Source of the DNA: Amia ocellicauda
Lineage: Eukaryota > Chordata > Actinopteri > Amiiformes > Amiidae
Direction of reading: 5' to 3'
NCBI RefSeq assembly: GCF_036373705.1
Contig: NC_089854.1
Coordinates: 29,446,725 to 29,510,724, forward strand
Length of the DNA stretch: 64,000 nucleotides
Made by a program: the position numbers and the translations under genes. How positions within the stretch are numbered: position 1 is the stretch's first letter; each line of letters begins with the position of its first letter. Shown here piece after piece: positions 12,439-25,339 of this stretch. Below the pieces are notes generated by a model. That model was not told the origin of the DNA. It saw only the letters and a list, made by a program, of their open reading frames with translations, and made no database searches.

Positions 12439-15400
12439 CTATTCTCCACGGTAAACAACAATGTTCTTTTCAGTTTCGTGGATCTTCACTTCAAAGAGCA
12501 TATCTGGTGGTAGCAGTTTTACTAAGCTGTCCCAGATGAACACTGCTACATTCTCTGTTGTGCTAAAAAAAGAAAAAAGAAAAAGAAAAGAAAAGAAAAT
12601 GAAAACAAAATTGTCAATAATAAACAATCTAGATAATGCAAATCTAAAATGGTAGAATTGTATTACTATGTTGATACACACCTTACAACATCTGCAAAGT
12701 ATGGGACATCTTTATCCAGGTTTTTGTGATCTAGTGGTTTCATGATTGCGTCCTATAATGAAGAAAGCAAATGCAAAGTTAAGGAAAGAGTCTGTTTTAC
12801 TATGGTATACATTGGGCTCTTCAACAGATGCTAGTTCAGAAAAAATATCAGTGTAGTTATTCAATTAGGTCTATTCTCCACAGATCATGGTTGAGGAAAA
12901 GATTTAAACAATGACAGCATGGTTTGTTGGCTGTAGCTGTACCAAGCCCTCAGACATTTTGCAAAGTTTGGCATGCAAATTGACAGGGGAAAGAAAATGA
13001 ATGTGAAATGTCTCTACAATATTGATAGAACAAAGCTGACAAAGCAATTTAAAGCAATTCAAAGCAACATCTGCTGTGGTGTACCTAAAAGTATATGTGC
13101 TTGTTGTGTTGAACTTTATGGAACTGTTCAGTACACATTGGTTTCAAGAACAACAACATGGTATGGAAACAATTACGCAACAGAGATGAAAACATTACCA
13201 TAAAATAATGATTGATAAACATGGAACACATTAGACTGATTGATTTTAAGAAAACATGATTTAAACATTTTACAGACACGTACAGATGTCAGTAAAACTC
13301 GTTCAAAAAAATTCCACAATACTTATATATGGGTCAGAAATGCATTGGTTGAACTAGAAAATTCAAGTTTCTGCAAGTTATTAAATGTTGGACAACATGG
13401 AACTAATTGAAAACTATAAAAATCAAATGAGGAAAAAATAGTTATGTTTGGCATCTGGAATACAGCAGTAATATTGACTTTAGGTTAAGCAGGCAATATG
13501 CAGAAACATCATTTTGAAGCATTTCAAAGCCTAGTGTATAATCAGAAAACAGTTTATGGTGTCTTGTTGTGACCAAAATGTATCTGGAATACTAATTTAA
13601 ATTATGTAAACTGTAGAATTATAATTTCATTAAATGCAAATTAATACAAATGTGCTAAGAAGGGAAAAGGATAAGTCATTGAGAGGTGTTATATAGCAAG
13701 CCTGAAACCACAGATCGTGAATTTGATGTAATGAAAAGGTAAATGAAAAAGCCAAACAAAACTATTCATATTGATTTTAACCTCTACTGAAGGTGTACAT
13801 TTTGAATTTAAATGAACAATTGAATTTGAACTAAACTAATGATTGATCAATTTGCCACTTGCTCCATTAAAATAGGCCCAACATGCCGTCAAGACATGAT
13901 CGACAATTCTGTAGAAAAATACTCTGATTGAATGTTCTGGGACAATACGGTGTTGAGGTAAGTGACATAAATCCACAATCACCTGGCAGTGAAAAGACTA
14001 GAAAGCTAGGTTAATTCAGATATTTGATTTCCAATGTATTTTCCAGTGCAACATTCAAGCAGCAAAAATGTTTATTTTCACAAAAGACCTGAGAAGGACT
14101 GACCTACCTCAATGTGCTGCTTGAGGTCACATAGATTCATCACCATGCCTGTAACAGGATCAATCTGCAAAGAGACGAATCAAGTGTAATACAATTGTGA
14201 CTAATCATTTTTACCTCATATAATTCACTGTAATACTATACCAAAAATGATGTTTCTCTCATTTTAATTTTGAAATAGTGCTGCCTACTTTCGACATTTA
14301 TTTCTGCTGTCACTAACTGCTTTTAAAGCTGTATTTAGCACTGTTAATCCATGTCAGTTTCTAAATTAAATCACACAGATCTAATGACGGATCATGGATT
14401 AACTCATAATGGTCTTCCATTAAAATGCAACAAGGTGATGCAGAGTCTAGTCTATGTGTCAAGAGCTATTCTCCACAAGTCTATGTTCATTGAAAGAATT
14501 AGTCAGTGACACCAGGAGTTAATAACAGAGGCACGATCTCCTGATTTGCAATTACAAGTTTAATTTGATAAGAAAGCAATTATTAATCTGTGTGATTAGT
14601 CATCACATCTCTGTGATTTACAGGAGAAACAAGCAAGAATTAACATCGCTAATTAGAGCTTTAAAGGTAGGGAGCATAGGAAAAAATGTCTTAGGCCTTA
14701 TAAGGTGACAAAGAAAAAAATGTATGTTGCAATGCTATTCTTTTAATTGATTAATTGAGGGATACTTTTACTGTATTTTGGCAAACAAGAGAGACCAGCA
14801 ACAGTAACTAAAGAGAATAGTATTAAAGTAAAGAAAAAATCTAATAGTTGTATTATATAATACAGATACACTCACTAGGGTGAGGAAATATACCATTGTA
14901 CAAATTCTACAATCATCTAATGTAGTACATTTAACATTAACACATCAGTATAAGAAAATAAATATGAATGAAATGATGGACACCTACTTTTCCACGCACT
15001 GTTATTTCCGCTGTGATGAAAGCAAGCAAAAAATAATAATCAGTGTCGACTGCATCAACATTCTCATATACTCACAAACCAAAGTAACATTTTACAATGC
15101 AGACAATCTTTGTCTGAATATTATGGCTGCAAAATGCCAGACCATTTTAACTTCTTCAATAGAGGGAATACATGCATCACAAAAGTCAACTGAAAGATCA
15201 GTAAAAATAGATAAATATGGATAGATAAATAAGCAAACAAATAGACACACACATTATTCAGTATTTTTTAGATCAATAATCAATTAGATTCACTGAAAAA
15301 TGCACGTCACTGACCTTTATAGTTATGCCCATGACCATTGGGGTTGTTACACTTTCCAAAGATAATTTTGTTCTCTTCATTGCTCAAGGCTTTGCTAAAA

Positions 15401-18400
15401 TGATAAATGCATGTAAAAATTATATAATTCCTTGTAGTTGGGTAAAATTACAATTGGAAATTAGAAACACTAAACAAAAGTCTTAATATATGTATTATTT
15501 ATTATATTAACTGTGTTGGTTAGAATTAAAGATTACCTCTATACAAGATTGTATTTCATATTTGCTTTATTTGTTATGAATGGCTCTTAAATCATACACA
15601 TAATCAGTGTACCTTAATATCTGCATAATTATTTAATCAATGCTGTGTGTGTGTGTGTGTGTGTATATATATGACCACACAAAGTACTGCTATCCCAAAC
15701 CACTGTTGGCAAGACTCAACTGAGTTGGTAGTCTGAAACAAGACTGAGAAAAGATATATAGGCCTATATTGCTAATAATCTAATATTCTAATTCTAATAA
15801 TCTTTTTACAAAAATAATGCAAGCAGAAGAGCACAATTGATGTTACAAGAAAAATAAACTTGTAATATTATGTCTGAGAACTGTAAAACACAATTCCCTT
15901 ACAATGTAAATAAAGAAAGTAATATGTGGGTGGATGTTTCTCTATACACATACATTGTGGAAAGATATGTATATACACTTCTATTTCCACTTTTCTTTAG
16001 ACAGCAGCAGTGATGTAAGCATTTTACTTCAGAGAGACCATCTGTGACGCGCAGCTTACAGAAATAGAGAACGCGGTTAAATGATTCAAAGCGATCATCA
16101 TTAGGTCAGTCTCTAATCAGTATAAGCCCCACGCAACAGTGGCATCTTACCATTGTATTACAAGGAACAAAGGACAAAGCCTCTGATTACCAAAAAGGGA
16201 TCAATGTTAACCTAGCATACCAGAAACCCCTGTATGATTTGCATTTAAGTAATTGGTTACATTTATAAAGTATAGTCATATGCGATTACTACAATAGAGT
16301 TACAAGGTGGATATTTACAAACAATAACAAAAGCAAGACTATAGAAAAGTCCATATAAAAAGAAACCACCATAAAACCAAAAACTCTTAAAGGGAAACTA
16401 GCACACATTAAAATTATTGGTGTTATGTACTCATGTGTTATCTCTCAAGTTGAGAATACTCCCCAAAGGGGGAGGGGCCTATGTCATTTTCATGGAACCT
16501 CTGTGAATGCATTTTGTATAACGAAGCTGCCTATTGGCCATTGTATGTGTCACTCAAGCAGCCCTCTTCTGCTTGAACAAAAACCCTCACGTACAGTGGA
16601 AAAGACTCTTTTTGTGCCCTTGCAGCTTTGAGGTAGTATTCAACACTATAACAGAACAAGTCCAGCCCAGGCAGATCGTGTAAGAGGCATGATTGGTGTT
16701 TTTCTTTCTTTTTTAGATAGTGTTGTCAGTCATGGCTAAGAATATGTCACACTTGTGACGTCCTACAGTTTAATGTCAGTAATTCTGCTTGCCCTAGAAA
16801 ACACAGTTCACTAGAGGGAAATTCACAATGCTTACACTATAAAGTTCCAAGCAGCTTAAAGTGTTAAAGCCAATACCTCCATAGAAGGCAAGAACCAATT
16901 AGTACCTTAACCGCAGTCCCTGTGTCTTAAGACCAATGGGCGAAGGGACTTCGTATGCAGAAACCAGAATTGCGATATATGTAGTTGACAGTGAGAAAAG
17001 GGATGAAGCAGCACTGAATTTGTTTTAGACCAGAAAGGTAATAACATTCAAATTCCAAATGTCATTTGTGTTATTCCCCAAAACAATAATTTACTGTAAT
17101 ACTTCTGACAGTATAAAGCCACCCAAAGCCAAACATATTGACATAACCAAATGTTTTATGACAATTAGTTTAACAGAAATATCAAATTTCAATTCTTCAG
17201 TATGATTAAATATTTAGCTTAGACATACAGACATACTTAGTAAATGGCAGAGATTTGTGTTTCAATACATTTCTGTTTTGTTCCAGAGGAGAGGTGGTGT
17301 GGAGGTGACCGTGACCTGGACGAGTTCAAGTATCTGTGCAAGAGAGGCCCAGCTCTGAGGAAATCAACATGCGAAGGAATTAGACAATATAATCCACTCT
17401 TAGATTCAGGAAGGACTAGCACTCGGAGAAAGAACTGGTTTGAAGGAGGCCCTCCAAGAAAACCAGAAGACCCTGGGATCCCAGGCCCAGTGGCGACCTT
17501 GAGTTGTTTATAGTCTGCAGGGACCATATTCATAGCGTGTGAGAGTGATAAAAAGTGCCTGAAATATAAGAGAGTGACGTCAATTTGCTCCTTCTTTTAC
17601 TTTTAGGAGTAAAAGCTATTTATAAAGATTCTTTAGAATTAAAAGTACTCCTAACTCAACCAATATTTAGGAGACCTCAAGAGGTCCCCTAACTAGTCAG
17701 GAGCTGGAGATGGCAGCAAAGAGAAGACAACATCAGCACAGCTCCCGTGAAAGGAAAGCCATTACAGCGGTGTGATGATGAAGAGTTACTGTGGTGATGT
17801 AGATTGAAAGAAACTGAATATTGTTTATTACTGACCTAGTCAGAAATGCGGCATTAGCAGAGATACAGGTGGTGAAAATATTGCGGTGTCTGGCCACAGG
17901 GAAAAAGCAACAATGTAGCAGTGGGGATTTGGGACCATCATCACAGCCCTCAATAAGCACAATTTTCCATCAAACCATACTGACATTAACAGCACCAGAG
18001 ATCGTCCAAATACAGCGCTCAAATATCCCCAAAACAAGCCACATTCATAAACAATGATTATGCCTATAATCGATGCTAGCCTAATAAATTCATAATCTAT
18101 GCTATCCAATATTCATCAATGGTTTTACATTACACCGGTTCTATATCCGACTATATTTACCACAAACAAAAGTTAAAAATAAGACGCTAAATGAATTAAA
18201 AAAAGATCCACTTATACGCGGTGACGAATGCATGTTCATTTTAATTTGTATTTTATTCAATACAGAAATAGCGAATGGGTGTAAAACCTTTCATGAATAT
18301 ACCCCAGTGTTTCCATTTATGGACAATTGACTATGTACAACGGAAGGATAAATAGTGTTCAATTGTAAGATATTTTATGTATGTTTTATGATTGTGATTA

Positions 18401-21400
18401 TGAATGTGAAATTAATCTAGCATTTTAATTCCATGTAGCAACTTAACGTCCTCATAACACTTATTATTTTGTGTAAAATTATAAACGGCTGAGATAGCTT
18501 AGCATATTCCTATAGTTGTATTTTTGCTTCTGCTTGTCTACATGTGATCTTGCGCTTTTGTTTTTTTTCCCCAAAATGACGAAAATGCAGCACAGTGAGC
18601 TAAATTCTAACCTAAACTGTTGTGAAAATACGCTATAAGTTTTTCCTAGGATCAGATCCTACTCCCAGCTAAAAGTAGATGTAAGACCCTTTTGACTTCT
18701 ACCTATTACTCTGAGTGAGGAGTAATCTTACTCCTAAACTAACTTTAAGAGTGATTCCTAGGAGTAATTCTGAGATGTTTTATGCATACGGGCCCTGGCC
18801 TAAGCCTGGATTCTTGGCCTACTGGGCATCAGCAGAGACCAGGTCTCCACAGGGATCTTAGCAAGTTCCACCAACAGCAGGTAATCCAGGCAAGGGCCAG
18901 CCTAGCAACAATAACAAATTGACTAATTAATGTATTAATTAATTCACAAATTGAGAAATTAATTTAGGAATTAAAGATTTAATTTTGACCCTTATAATGC
19001 TCCATACATAGGTATAGGAAGCAGCCCAACCTGCCTCAGCATGACCCCTAAAGATGCCTCTCATGTGAACCTCTTTTCCTTGTTACATTTTTTGAGTTTA
19101 GTTTTTTCCTCTTCTTTTGCTTTTGCTCACTTTCCAGATGGCCAATCCTTCAAGGAGCAACCCAAGAAGTTAAAAGAAGAAGGCAAACTGTCAAGACCAA
19201 CTGAAGGGAATCAATTTTCAGAGACCTCTAAAGCCAGATAATAAAAGACCCTTTGTGACTTGCTCTTGGCAAATGCCTTGAGTACAGCACAAGCTACTGA
19301 CCTAAAGGAACGAGAAGACACAACACACAGGTTTGAACTGGCAGAGCAAAATATCAGTTGTGATGAGGATGGAATCCAGCAGGACCATATGAATGCATTC
19401 AAAAATAGACATGTTAATCGATTATATTTATCAATTAACTAAATGCAAAGTGAGTGAACAGAAGGAAAATCTACATAATTTAGGATTTAGGCAGCCTCAG
19501 TTGCTTCTCTCTCCATGTAATCCCAGACAGACTCGATGATGTTGAGATCAGGGCTCTGCGGGGGCCAAACCATCACTTCCAGGACTCCTTGTTCTTCTTT
19601 ACACTGAAGATAGTTCTTAATGACTGTCGCTGTATGTTTGGGGTCGTTGTCATGCTGCACAATACATTTTGGGCCAATCAGATGCCTCCCTGATGGTATA
19701 GCATGATGGATAAGTATCTGCCTGTACTTCTCAGCATTGAGGAGACCATTCTTTCTGACCAAATCCCCAACACCATTTGCAGAAATGCAGCCCCAAACGT
19801 GCAAGGAACCTCCACCATGCTTCACTGTTGCCTGCAGACACTCGTTCGTGTACCGCTCTCCAGCCCTTCGGCGAACAAACTGCCTTCTGCTACAGCCAAA
19901 TATTTCACATTTTGACTCATCAGTCCAGAGCACCTGCTGCCATTTTTCTGCAGCCCAGTTCGTGCGTTTTCATGCATAGTTGAGTCGCTTGGCCTTGTTG
20001 CCACGTCGGAGGTATGGTTTTTTGTCCGCAAGTCTTCCATGAAGGCCACTTCTGACCAGACTTCTGCGGACAGTAGATGGGTGTACCAGGGTCCCACTGT
20101 TTTCTTTCAAATTCTGAGCTGATGGAACTGTTGGATATCTTCCGATTGCGAAGGGAAGTAAGCATGATCTTTCATCAGTCAATTTCCAACCACTGCCCGT
20201 TTCTTTGTGCTTCTTCAAAAGAGTTTGGACAGCACATCTGGAAACCCCTGTCTGCCTTGAAATGTCTGCCTGGGAGAGACCTTGCTGATGCAGTATAACT
20301 ACCTTGTGTCTTGTTGCTGTGCTCAGTCTTGCCATGGTGTATGACTTTTGACAGTAAACTGTCTTCAGCAACCTCACCTTGTTAGCTGAGTTTGGCTGTT
20401 CCTCACCCAGTTTTATTCCTCCTACACAGCTGTTTCTGTTTCAGTTAATGATTGTGTTTCAACCTACATATTGAATTGATGATCATTAGCACCTGTTTGG
20501 TATAATTGTTTAATCATACACCTGACTATATGCCTACAAAATCCCTGACTTTGTGCAAGTGTACCTAGAATTGATGCTGTTTTGAAGGCAAAGGGTGGTC
20601 ACACCAAATATGGATTTGATTTACATTTTTCTTCTGTTCACTCACCTTACATTTAGTTAATTGATAAATATAATCTATTAACATGTCTATTTTTGAAAGC
20701 ATTCTTACTTTACAGCATTTTTTCACACCTGCCTAAAACTATTTGTGCAATGTACTCTATATACGAGTTTAGTTTCAGAACATCCTAGAATCTAGAAAAC
20801 ATCTCACAGTACCGGAGACTCTAATCTTTGGGAATGCCCAAACTTCACTGCTAGTGTTGGTTTCTGAGCAATCTAGTCACTGCCTTGAACATTGAGAAAT
20901 ATAAGATGTGTGAAGGAGCCCATGAGACCAGTGACTGCCAAGAAACTAGATGCTGCTACCTGTGCAAGAGGAGCATCCATCTGTTTAAAAATTGCCCCTG
21001 CTACATAACAAGCAATTCATAATTCCCCACTGTGAGCGAAAAATAATGTGTTGTCTTATAAATTCTAATCAAAATACACTTTAATTATGATGATCATAAT
21101 AATAATTAGTTATTAGAGAGAGAGAGCGAGAGAGAGAGAGAGAATTTAAGTATGAGTGCAACATATAATAAGAAGATTTTAATATGACTATGTTAACAGA
21201 GTTACCTCCCAGATATCCTAAACCACTATTTCGCAACACAAGTCTATATTGCGCCAGGGATTAGAAACACCGTCCAGAGATTAAATAAAGAAAATACTCT
21301 TTTATAGCCCCGATAGTGTCGCTGTCTCTGTTGCTGAAGATTACTGATCCGTTCACTGGATCAGATGGATCTATAATCAGGCTGTCATCAATATGAATTA

Positions 21401-22148
21401 TGATCATCATTGCAGCTAATGCAGTGATGCCAGGGTTGTGGGCAGCTTCTTATTATGATCATCCTATCACCACCAAGACTGAACCTCCAAAAGGAAACCA
21501 CATGAAGCCTTACAGATTAAAGCAAGTTGCACTGGCTGATAATGATGCACAAAACACTGGATATATTCCTATTCAGACTTGTGCATGTACCAAAATAGTT
21601 TATGTAATACATATAGTATAATACAAAGTTGAAATAGTTACAGGGGCCAAGCTGCACTTTAAAACGCCTATGGAAAACTAGGAAACGTAAGGCCGAATTT
21701 AACTGACGCCCCAATCAATATGAACTACAATCCCCATAAGCTCCTTGGAAAGGGAAGTGACCTGCCCACGAACATGACTGCGCGGCACGTTGCTGCACTG
21801 TTCTTTCACTTTTAGTTTCATAAAAGACAGTATGGCAACGAAATATACACTACATCCACAAAAAAAGTGTCATGAAATGATAGTTACACAGATTCTCGGT
21901 GTATGTATTGAGATTCACAGTCTTGCGGAATAACGCGATCAACAAGTAATGGCATATTGTCATGAATTTTCTTCGGGTGGTCCGATGCAATATTAGATTA
22001 CTGTTTAGTGCTTCTGAATAAACCCTTAGCAGTTTCAGACTGAAATAAAGTGTCATGTGCCCTCTTACCTGTGCAGCCGGTGACAGGCGCTGAAGCTCTG
22101 GACGCGGGTTATGTACGCAGTGCGCCCGACTGCGGCGTCTCTGTCCAT
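12439..22148 (-). CDS. pts: 6-pyruvoyltetrahydropterin synthase (6 exons)
   Basis: Converts 7,8-dihydroneopterin triphosphate to 6-pyruvoyltetrahydropterin, the second step of tetrahydrobiopterin synthesis. That cofactor serves aromatic amino acid hydroxylases and NO synthases, and in fish the pathway also feeds pteridine pigments. CDS exons in transcript order: 22069-22148, 15315-15394, 14988-15010, 14108-14164, 12682-12752, 12439-12562. All junctions are GT/AG and in phase, giving 144 aa against about 145 in mammals. Zinc ligands His23, His48 and His50 are present ([17 protein letters not shown]). So are the catalytic Cys42 (FGKCNN), Asp88-His89 (PLDHKN) and substrate-binding Glu133 (KIHETEKN). 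The start is the first ATG of a CpG-rich exon, followed by donor CACAG|GTAAGA. Exon 3 is only 23 bp, the size I recall for mammalian exon 3. Intron 1 (6.7 kb) holds a Harbinger-like and a Tc1-like element. rcvrn is divergent upstream. Confidence 0.95.
14988..15010 (-). other. pts: pts exon 3, 23-bp micro-exon
   Basis: Acceptor CATCACAG and donor GTAGGTGT flank 23 nt that complete a split Ala54 codon and add EITVRGK. This restores the frame between exon 2 (phase 1) and exon 4 (phase 0). Skipping it would shift the frame. Confidence 0.92.
15643..15664. repeat. (GT)n microsatellite
   Basis: About eleven GT units, followed by a short TA run, within pts intron 1. Confidence 0.85.
17520..18796. 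mobile_element. Harbinger-like non-autonomous DNA transposon
   Basis: The ends are similar and inverted: GGGACCATATTCATA at the left, and GGGCCCGTATGCATA when the right end is read in reverse. Both subterminal regions are rich in repeated AGGAGTA/TACTCCT motifs, typical of fish Harbinger-type elements. A short reading frame beginning MAAKRR at 17710 may be a remnant of the accessory Myb-like gene. No transposase is left. The target duplication is not clear. It lies in pts intron 1. Confidence 0.5.
18797..19390. other. pts intron 1 segment, nothing recognised
   Basis: An open frame at 19041-19241 and another at 19260-19442 have no splice context or recognisable domain. The stretch sits between two DNA transposons. 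Confidence 0.3.
19391..20715 (-). mobile_element. Decayed Tc1-like transposon (second family)
   Basis: The terminal inverted repeats share TCAAAAATAGACATGTTAAT and the inner AAGTGAGTGAACAGAAG type motif on both sides. The left outer end seems lost. Inside, on the minus strand, is a transposase of the Tc1 superfamily. The N-terminal helix-turn-helix ([19 protein letters not shown] at 20332 downward) is followed by the DDE region: [13 protein letters not shown], then [11 protein letters not shown], then [14 protein letters not shown], ending near 19490. Frameshifts split it into at least three frames, so it is a pseudogene. It lies in pts intron 1 in the same orientation as pts. Confidence 0.88.
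21116..21141. repeat. (GA)n simple repeat
   Basis: A short, slightly interrupted GA run in pts intron 1. Confidence 0.8.
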
Positions 22149-22420
22149 TGAAAACATCCCGAGCGGCTCTAACCCAGGCGGGGAGAGAGACAGGCAGACA
22201 GCCGCTGTCCTATTAGCCTGCAGTTCAAACACGTTGACGGGATTTGTACAATGTAACGTTACTTTTTAACTTCAAGTGAATAGGCTACTATTCCTGTGGC
22301 AGAACGGAAACAAACAAACCCAGTTGTATACCGTGCTGTGGTGACGCACATCAGCGGTCACAAGGCACGTAGGGCGCTTTAGTTCAGGCGCTTTTTCCAG
22401 AGAATAGTATTGGCGCCGGT
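22069..22420. promoter_or_regulatory. CpG-rich pts promoter and first exon
   Basis: This is the most CpG-rich stretch in the window (GCGCCCGACTGCGGCG and similar), in an AT-rich setting. It covers pts exon 1 and the sequence just upstream. That fits a housekeeping-type promoter without an obvious TATA box. The transcription start itself cannot be placed. Confidence 0.55.
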
Positions 22421-25200
22421 GAAGTTATTTACATGGTTTTGTAATTCATTAAACGAGGCAGCAATAGCGTAAAAAAACCAGGATTCACGGTGTAGTTGAT
22501 TGCTCAGCCTAGTTTTGAAGTCCCCCTGATCCGCTCAGACTGTTAGCTTTTTGTTTCAGATTGGAAACATCTGCTTAGTTTCAGACTAGGCCTGCATTAA
22601 GATAAATACACGTATCTTGTCTCAAACGCATTAATAATATTTACCATATATATCAGCCATGGGTTGTTAATAATATAGGGATTTTGTCTGCGTTTTAGGT
22701 TGGTTGCATTGGTCAGTCTATGCAGCCCCTGGTATAAGGTGCAGTCTACATACACAGTGATGCCCACCACTCATTATAATCTAACTCAGAAAACAGTTTT
22801 CCCAGCTGCCCACCTTGAGACCCTAAAGGGAGAAGCAGGATGGAAAGGTTCCCCTTTTAGAAAACAGACTTTGCTGTCATTAATTCCCCCTGAAAATAAT
22901 GCAGCTGATCCTAAATGCAGCCTTTTACAAATAAAGTAAACCAGTAAGTAAGTAAGTGCCAACCTAAAAGTCACTGCCTCTGACTTAAAGGCTAAATGCC
23001 AATATTATTAATCAAATTTGTATTTATCGATATTTTGTTTTAAGAAACATTGATTGTTGCTATATTTTCCATTTGTTTTAACTGTGATATATAACATTTT
23101 CAGGTTGCTATATAAGAAAAGAAAATACCAATATTTATTTTGCCTCAGGTCTGTGGTAAGGCCTAAAAATGTGTTCTTTTCTCATAAATCTAAGCAAAAA
23201 CAAGCAAGCAAAAAGCTATTCAATACCTGGGGAATTGCAAGATATATATTTCCTGAACAGCCTCTGACTATATCCACAACTGCCTACAATCCCTTCATCA
23301 TCCAGAAATATATTAATCATTGTTAGTTTTCACTTTTTTACTTGAATCATTTCAATGATATACTATTTAAACCCCTACCTTTACCCTTACGCCATTTGAG
23401 TACCTGCATGTTAAAATGTAATATCCTTCAGTGACCTATAAATTCTAGTTTACACAGGCAACAAAATAACTGTTTTTTTCAATATCCTCTCAATATGGAC
23501 TTTTTGTCTCTAAGCAAGTAGTGTGTTGATTCATAAATGCCACCAATATACACACAATCGGTAATACCAGTGGATGATTTTTGATATTTTTTTGTGTGAA
23601 ATACATTGTGTTAATCAATATATATTGTCAAATCTGGACAATTTTATAGTAAGAGCCCATATATCTACCACTGGTGACTCCTAACTTCACATCATTGGGT
23701 ATGTAACACTGTGACTCAAGGCAAAAAGGATTTAAGGGCCTACACACTTAGCTGTAAAATACAATTTAAGTAAGCTGCTTTTTGTGATTTTGATTTGATG
23801 TCTCTATGCATCTGTTAATGTCATGTATATCAGAATTAAATGACAAGGGAATTTAGTTTGCCTTACATTAATTACTTCTCTTTATATGTTTTGTAAACTA
23901 ACATTTAATGTATTTACCTGTGATATACACACATATCTCTTAAAATTCAACAGGTCACTCTTGTGCCAGAGAGATAAAGAATAATCAATTTTGGTTCCCG
24001 TAACACAGCTCCAATGACATTATCCAACATTTAAAATAGTCTGTGGAATATTCTCAAATGTGAGTCTCATTAAGTATTATGAAAAAACAACAACACATAA
24101 ATTAAATGTTAAAAGCTAAATTAAAAGAGTTAAAAGATGTGCCATCCTTAATAATCTTAGATATGCACCATCGTAATCCTCTCACACCAAACAGTTAACA
24201 TTTCCTGACCTTACAATTTTACATCATATTATTTTAATAGAGGTGGTTAATTGAGCTCATGAGCTTAATGTCTCATTATCAATCTCTCAACACGCTACAA
24301 TGTTCTTTGCTTGATAGTTTTCCATTATTGATTTTGGATATTTTTTAATTTTTCCATTTTCTATGCCCATTAATTAACCTCTGCTGGTATAAGTACATGT
24401 ATTGTCGGACGAAGGAATGCATCAATCTGAATGTGTCATAGAAGTCACACTGACAGGGAATTACATGCATGAACTTTAACGTATGTACTGAATAACCTTT
24501 TTTTAAAATACATACAGGTATTGAGGTTGATAAATGTGTGCCTTGTTTCTTTGCTTTTAGTAATTCTTTAATTTCAAAATCTTGGGTGTCTTCTCCCTCT
24601 CATGAATTGTCTGCACTACATTCAAGTAATGGATTCTAGTAGCAGATGGTTCTTTAATCTTGATTCTTATACATTCGAATTAGTACCTAATGAAATACAC
24701 ACAGAAGAAAACATCAAATCTGATTATCTGTGCCATTCTTCTCTCTAGATCAATAAGGAGCAAAATCATTAATTACACACTTGTGTTGTAGCTGGACTTT
24801 TGCGTAGTTAATTTATGAGTGAAATAAAATATAATTTAGAGATTTTTTGTTTTGCCTTGAAGGTATGCGGTTTTGTCTTTCTCTCGCTATTCTAAAGGAG
24901 CTCATAATGGATACTTGTTCTTTTCTAACTTCATTTCCTCAGCTCAGGAACGGAATAAAAAAATATCTAAATCTCAGTGCAAGTCAACCAAGGACATTTT
25001 CACACCTCATGATGTTGTGCTGCATACAATATAAATGAAAGAAAGGAGCAATCATCAAAAGTAGATCTTCTTTTTATCAGAACCAAATCAAATACAAATA
25101 TTTTCTGAACATGCTTTTTGGAGAAAGACACAAACATGTAAACACACATTCACATACATGTACGTTCAGTGTCCCATCCCCAACCCCCGAAAAGTGAGAT
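22421..25200. other. Intergenic between divergent pts and rcvrn
   Basis: AT-rich sequence with only short ORFs that have no splice or protein support. Shared or retina-specific control elements could lie here, but none is identifiable by eye. Confidence 0.4.
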
Positions 25201-25221
25201 TTGGTAAGTGACGTGTTTATC

Positions 25222-25260
25222 TCCTTAATCCTAAAGAAGCCTGCCTGGATTTAAAAGGAG
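25222..25260 (+). promoter_or_regulatory. Candidate rcvrn core promoter: CRX/OTX-type site and TATA-like box
   Basis: TAATCC at 25226-25231 matches the core bound by photoreceptor CRX/OTX homeodomain factors. TTTAAAA follows at about 25250-25256, some 85 bp before the rcvrn ATG. Spacing and gene identity make this plausible; binding is not shown. Confidence 0.4.
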
Positions 25261-25339
25261 ATACCTTGTCCGACTCAACAGTCTGTGGAACGGTCAAGTG
25301 CTTCTCTGCTAGGCCAGCCTCACACAACAGTGTCTTGAG

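Noticed and set aside
14780..14815. A VTVAG-encoding stretch first considered as pts exon 3
   Set aside because: No donor giving the needed length; the 23-nt exon at 14988-15010 fits splice sites, phase and protein.
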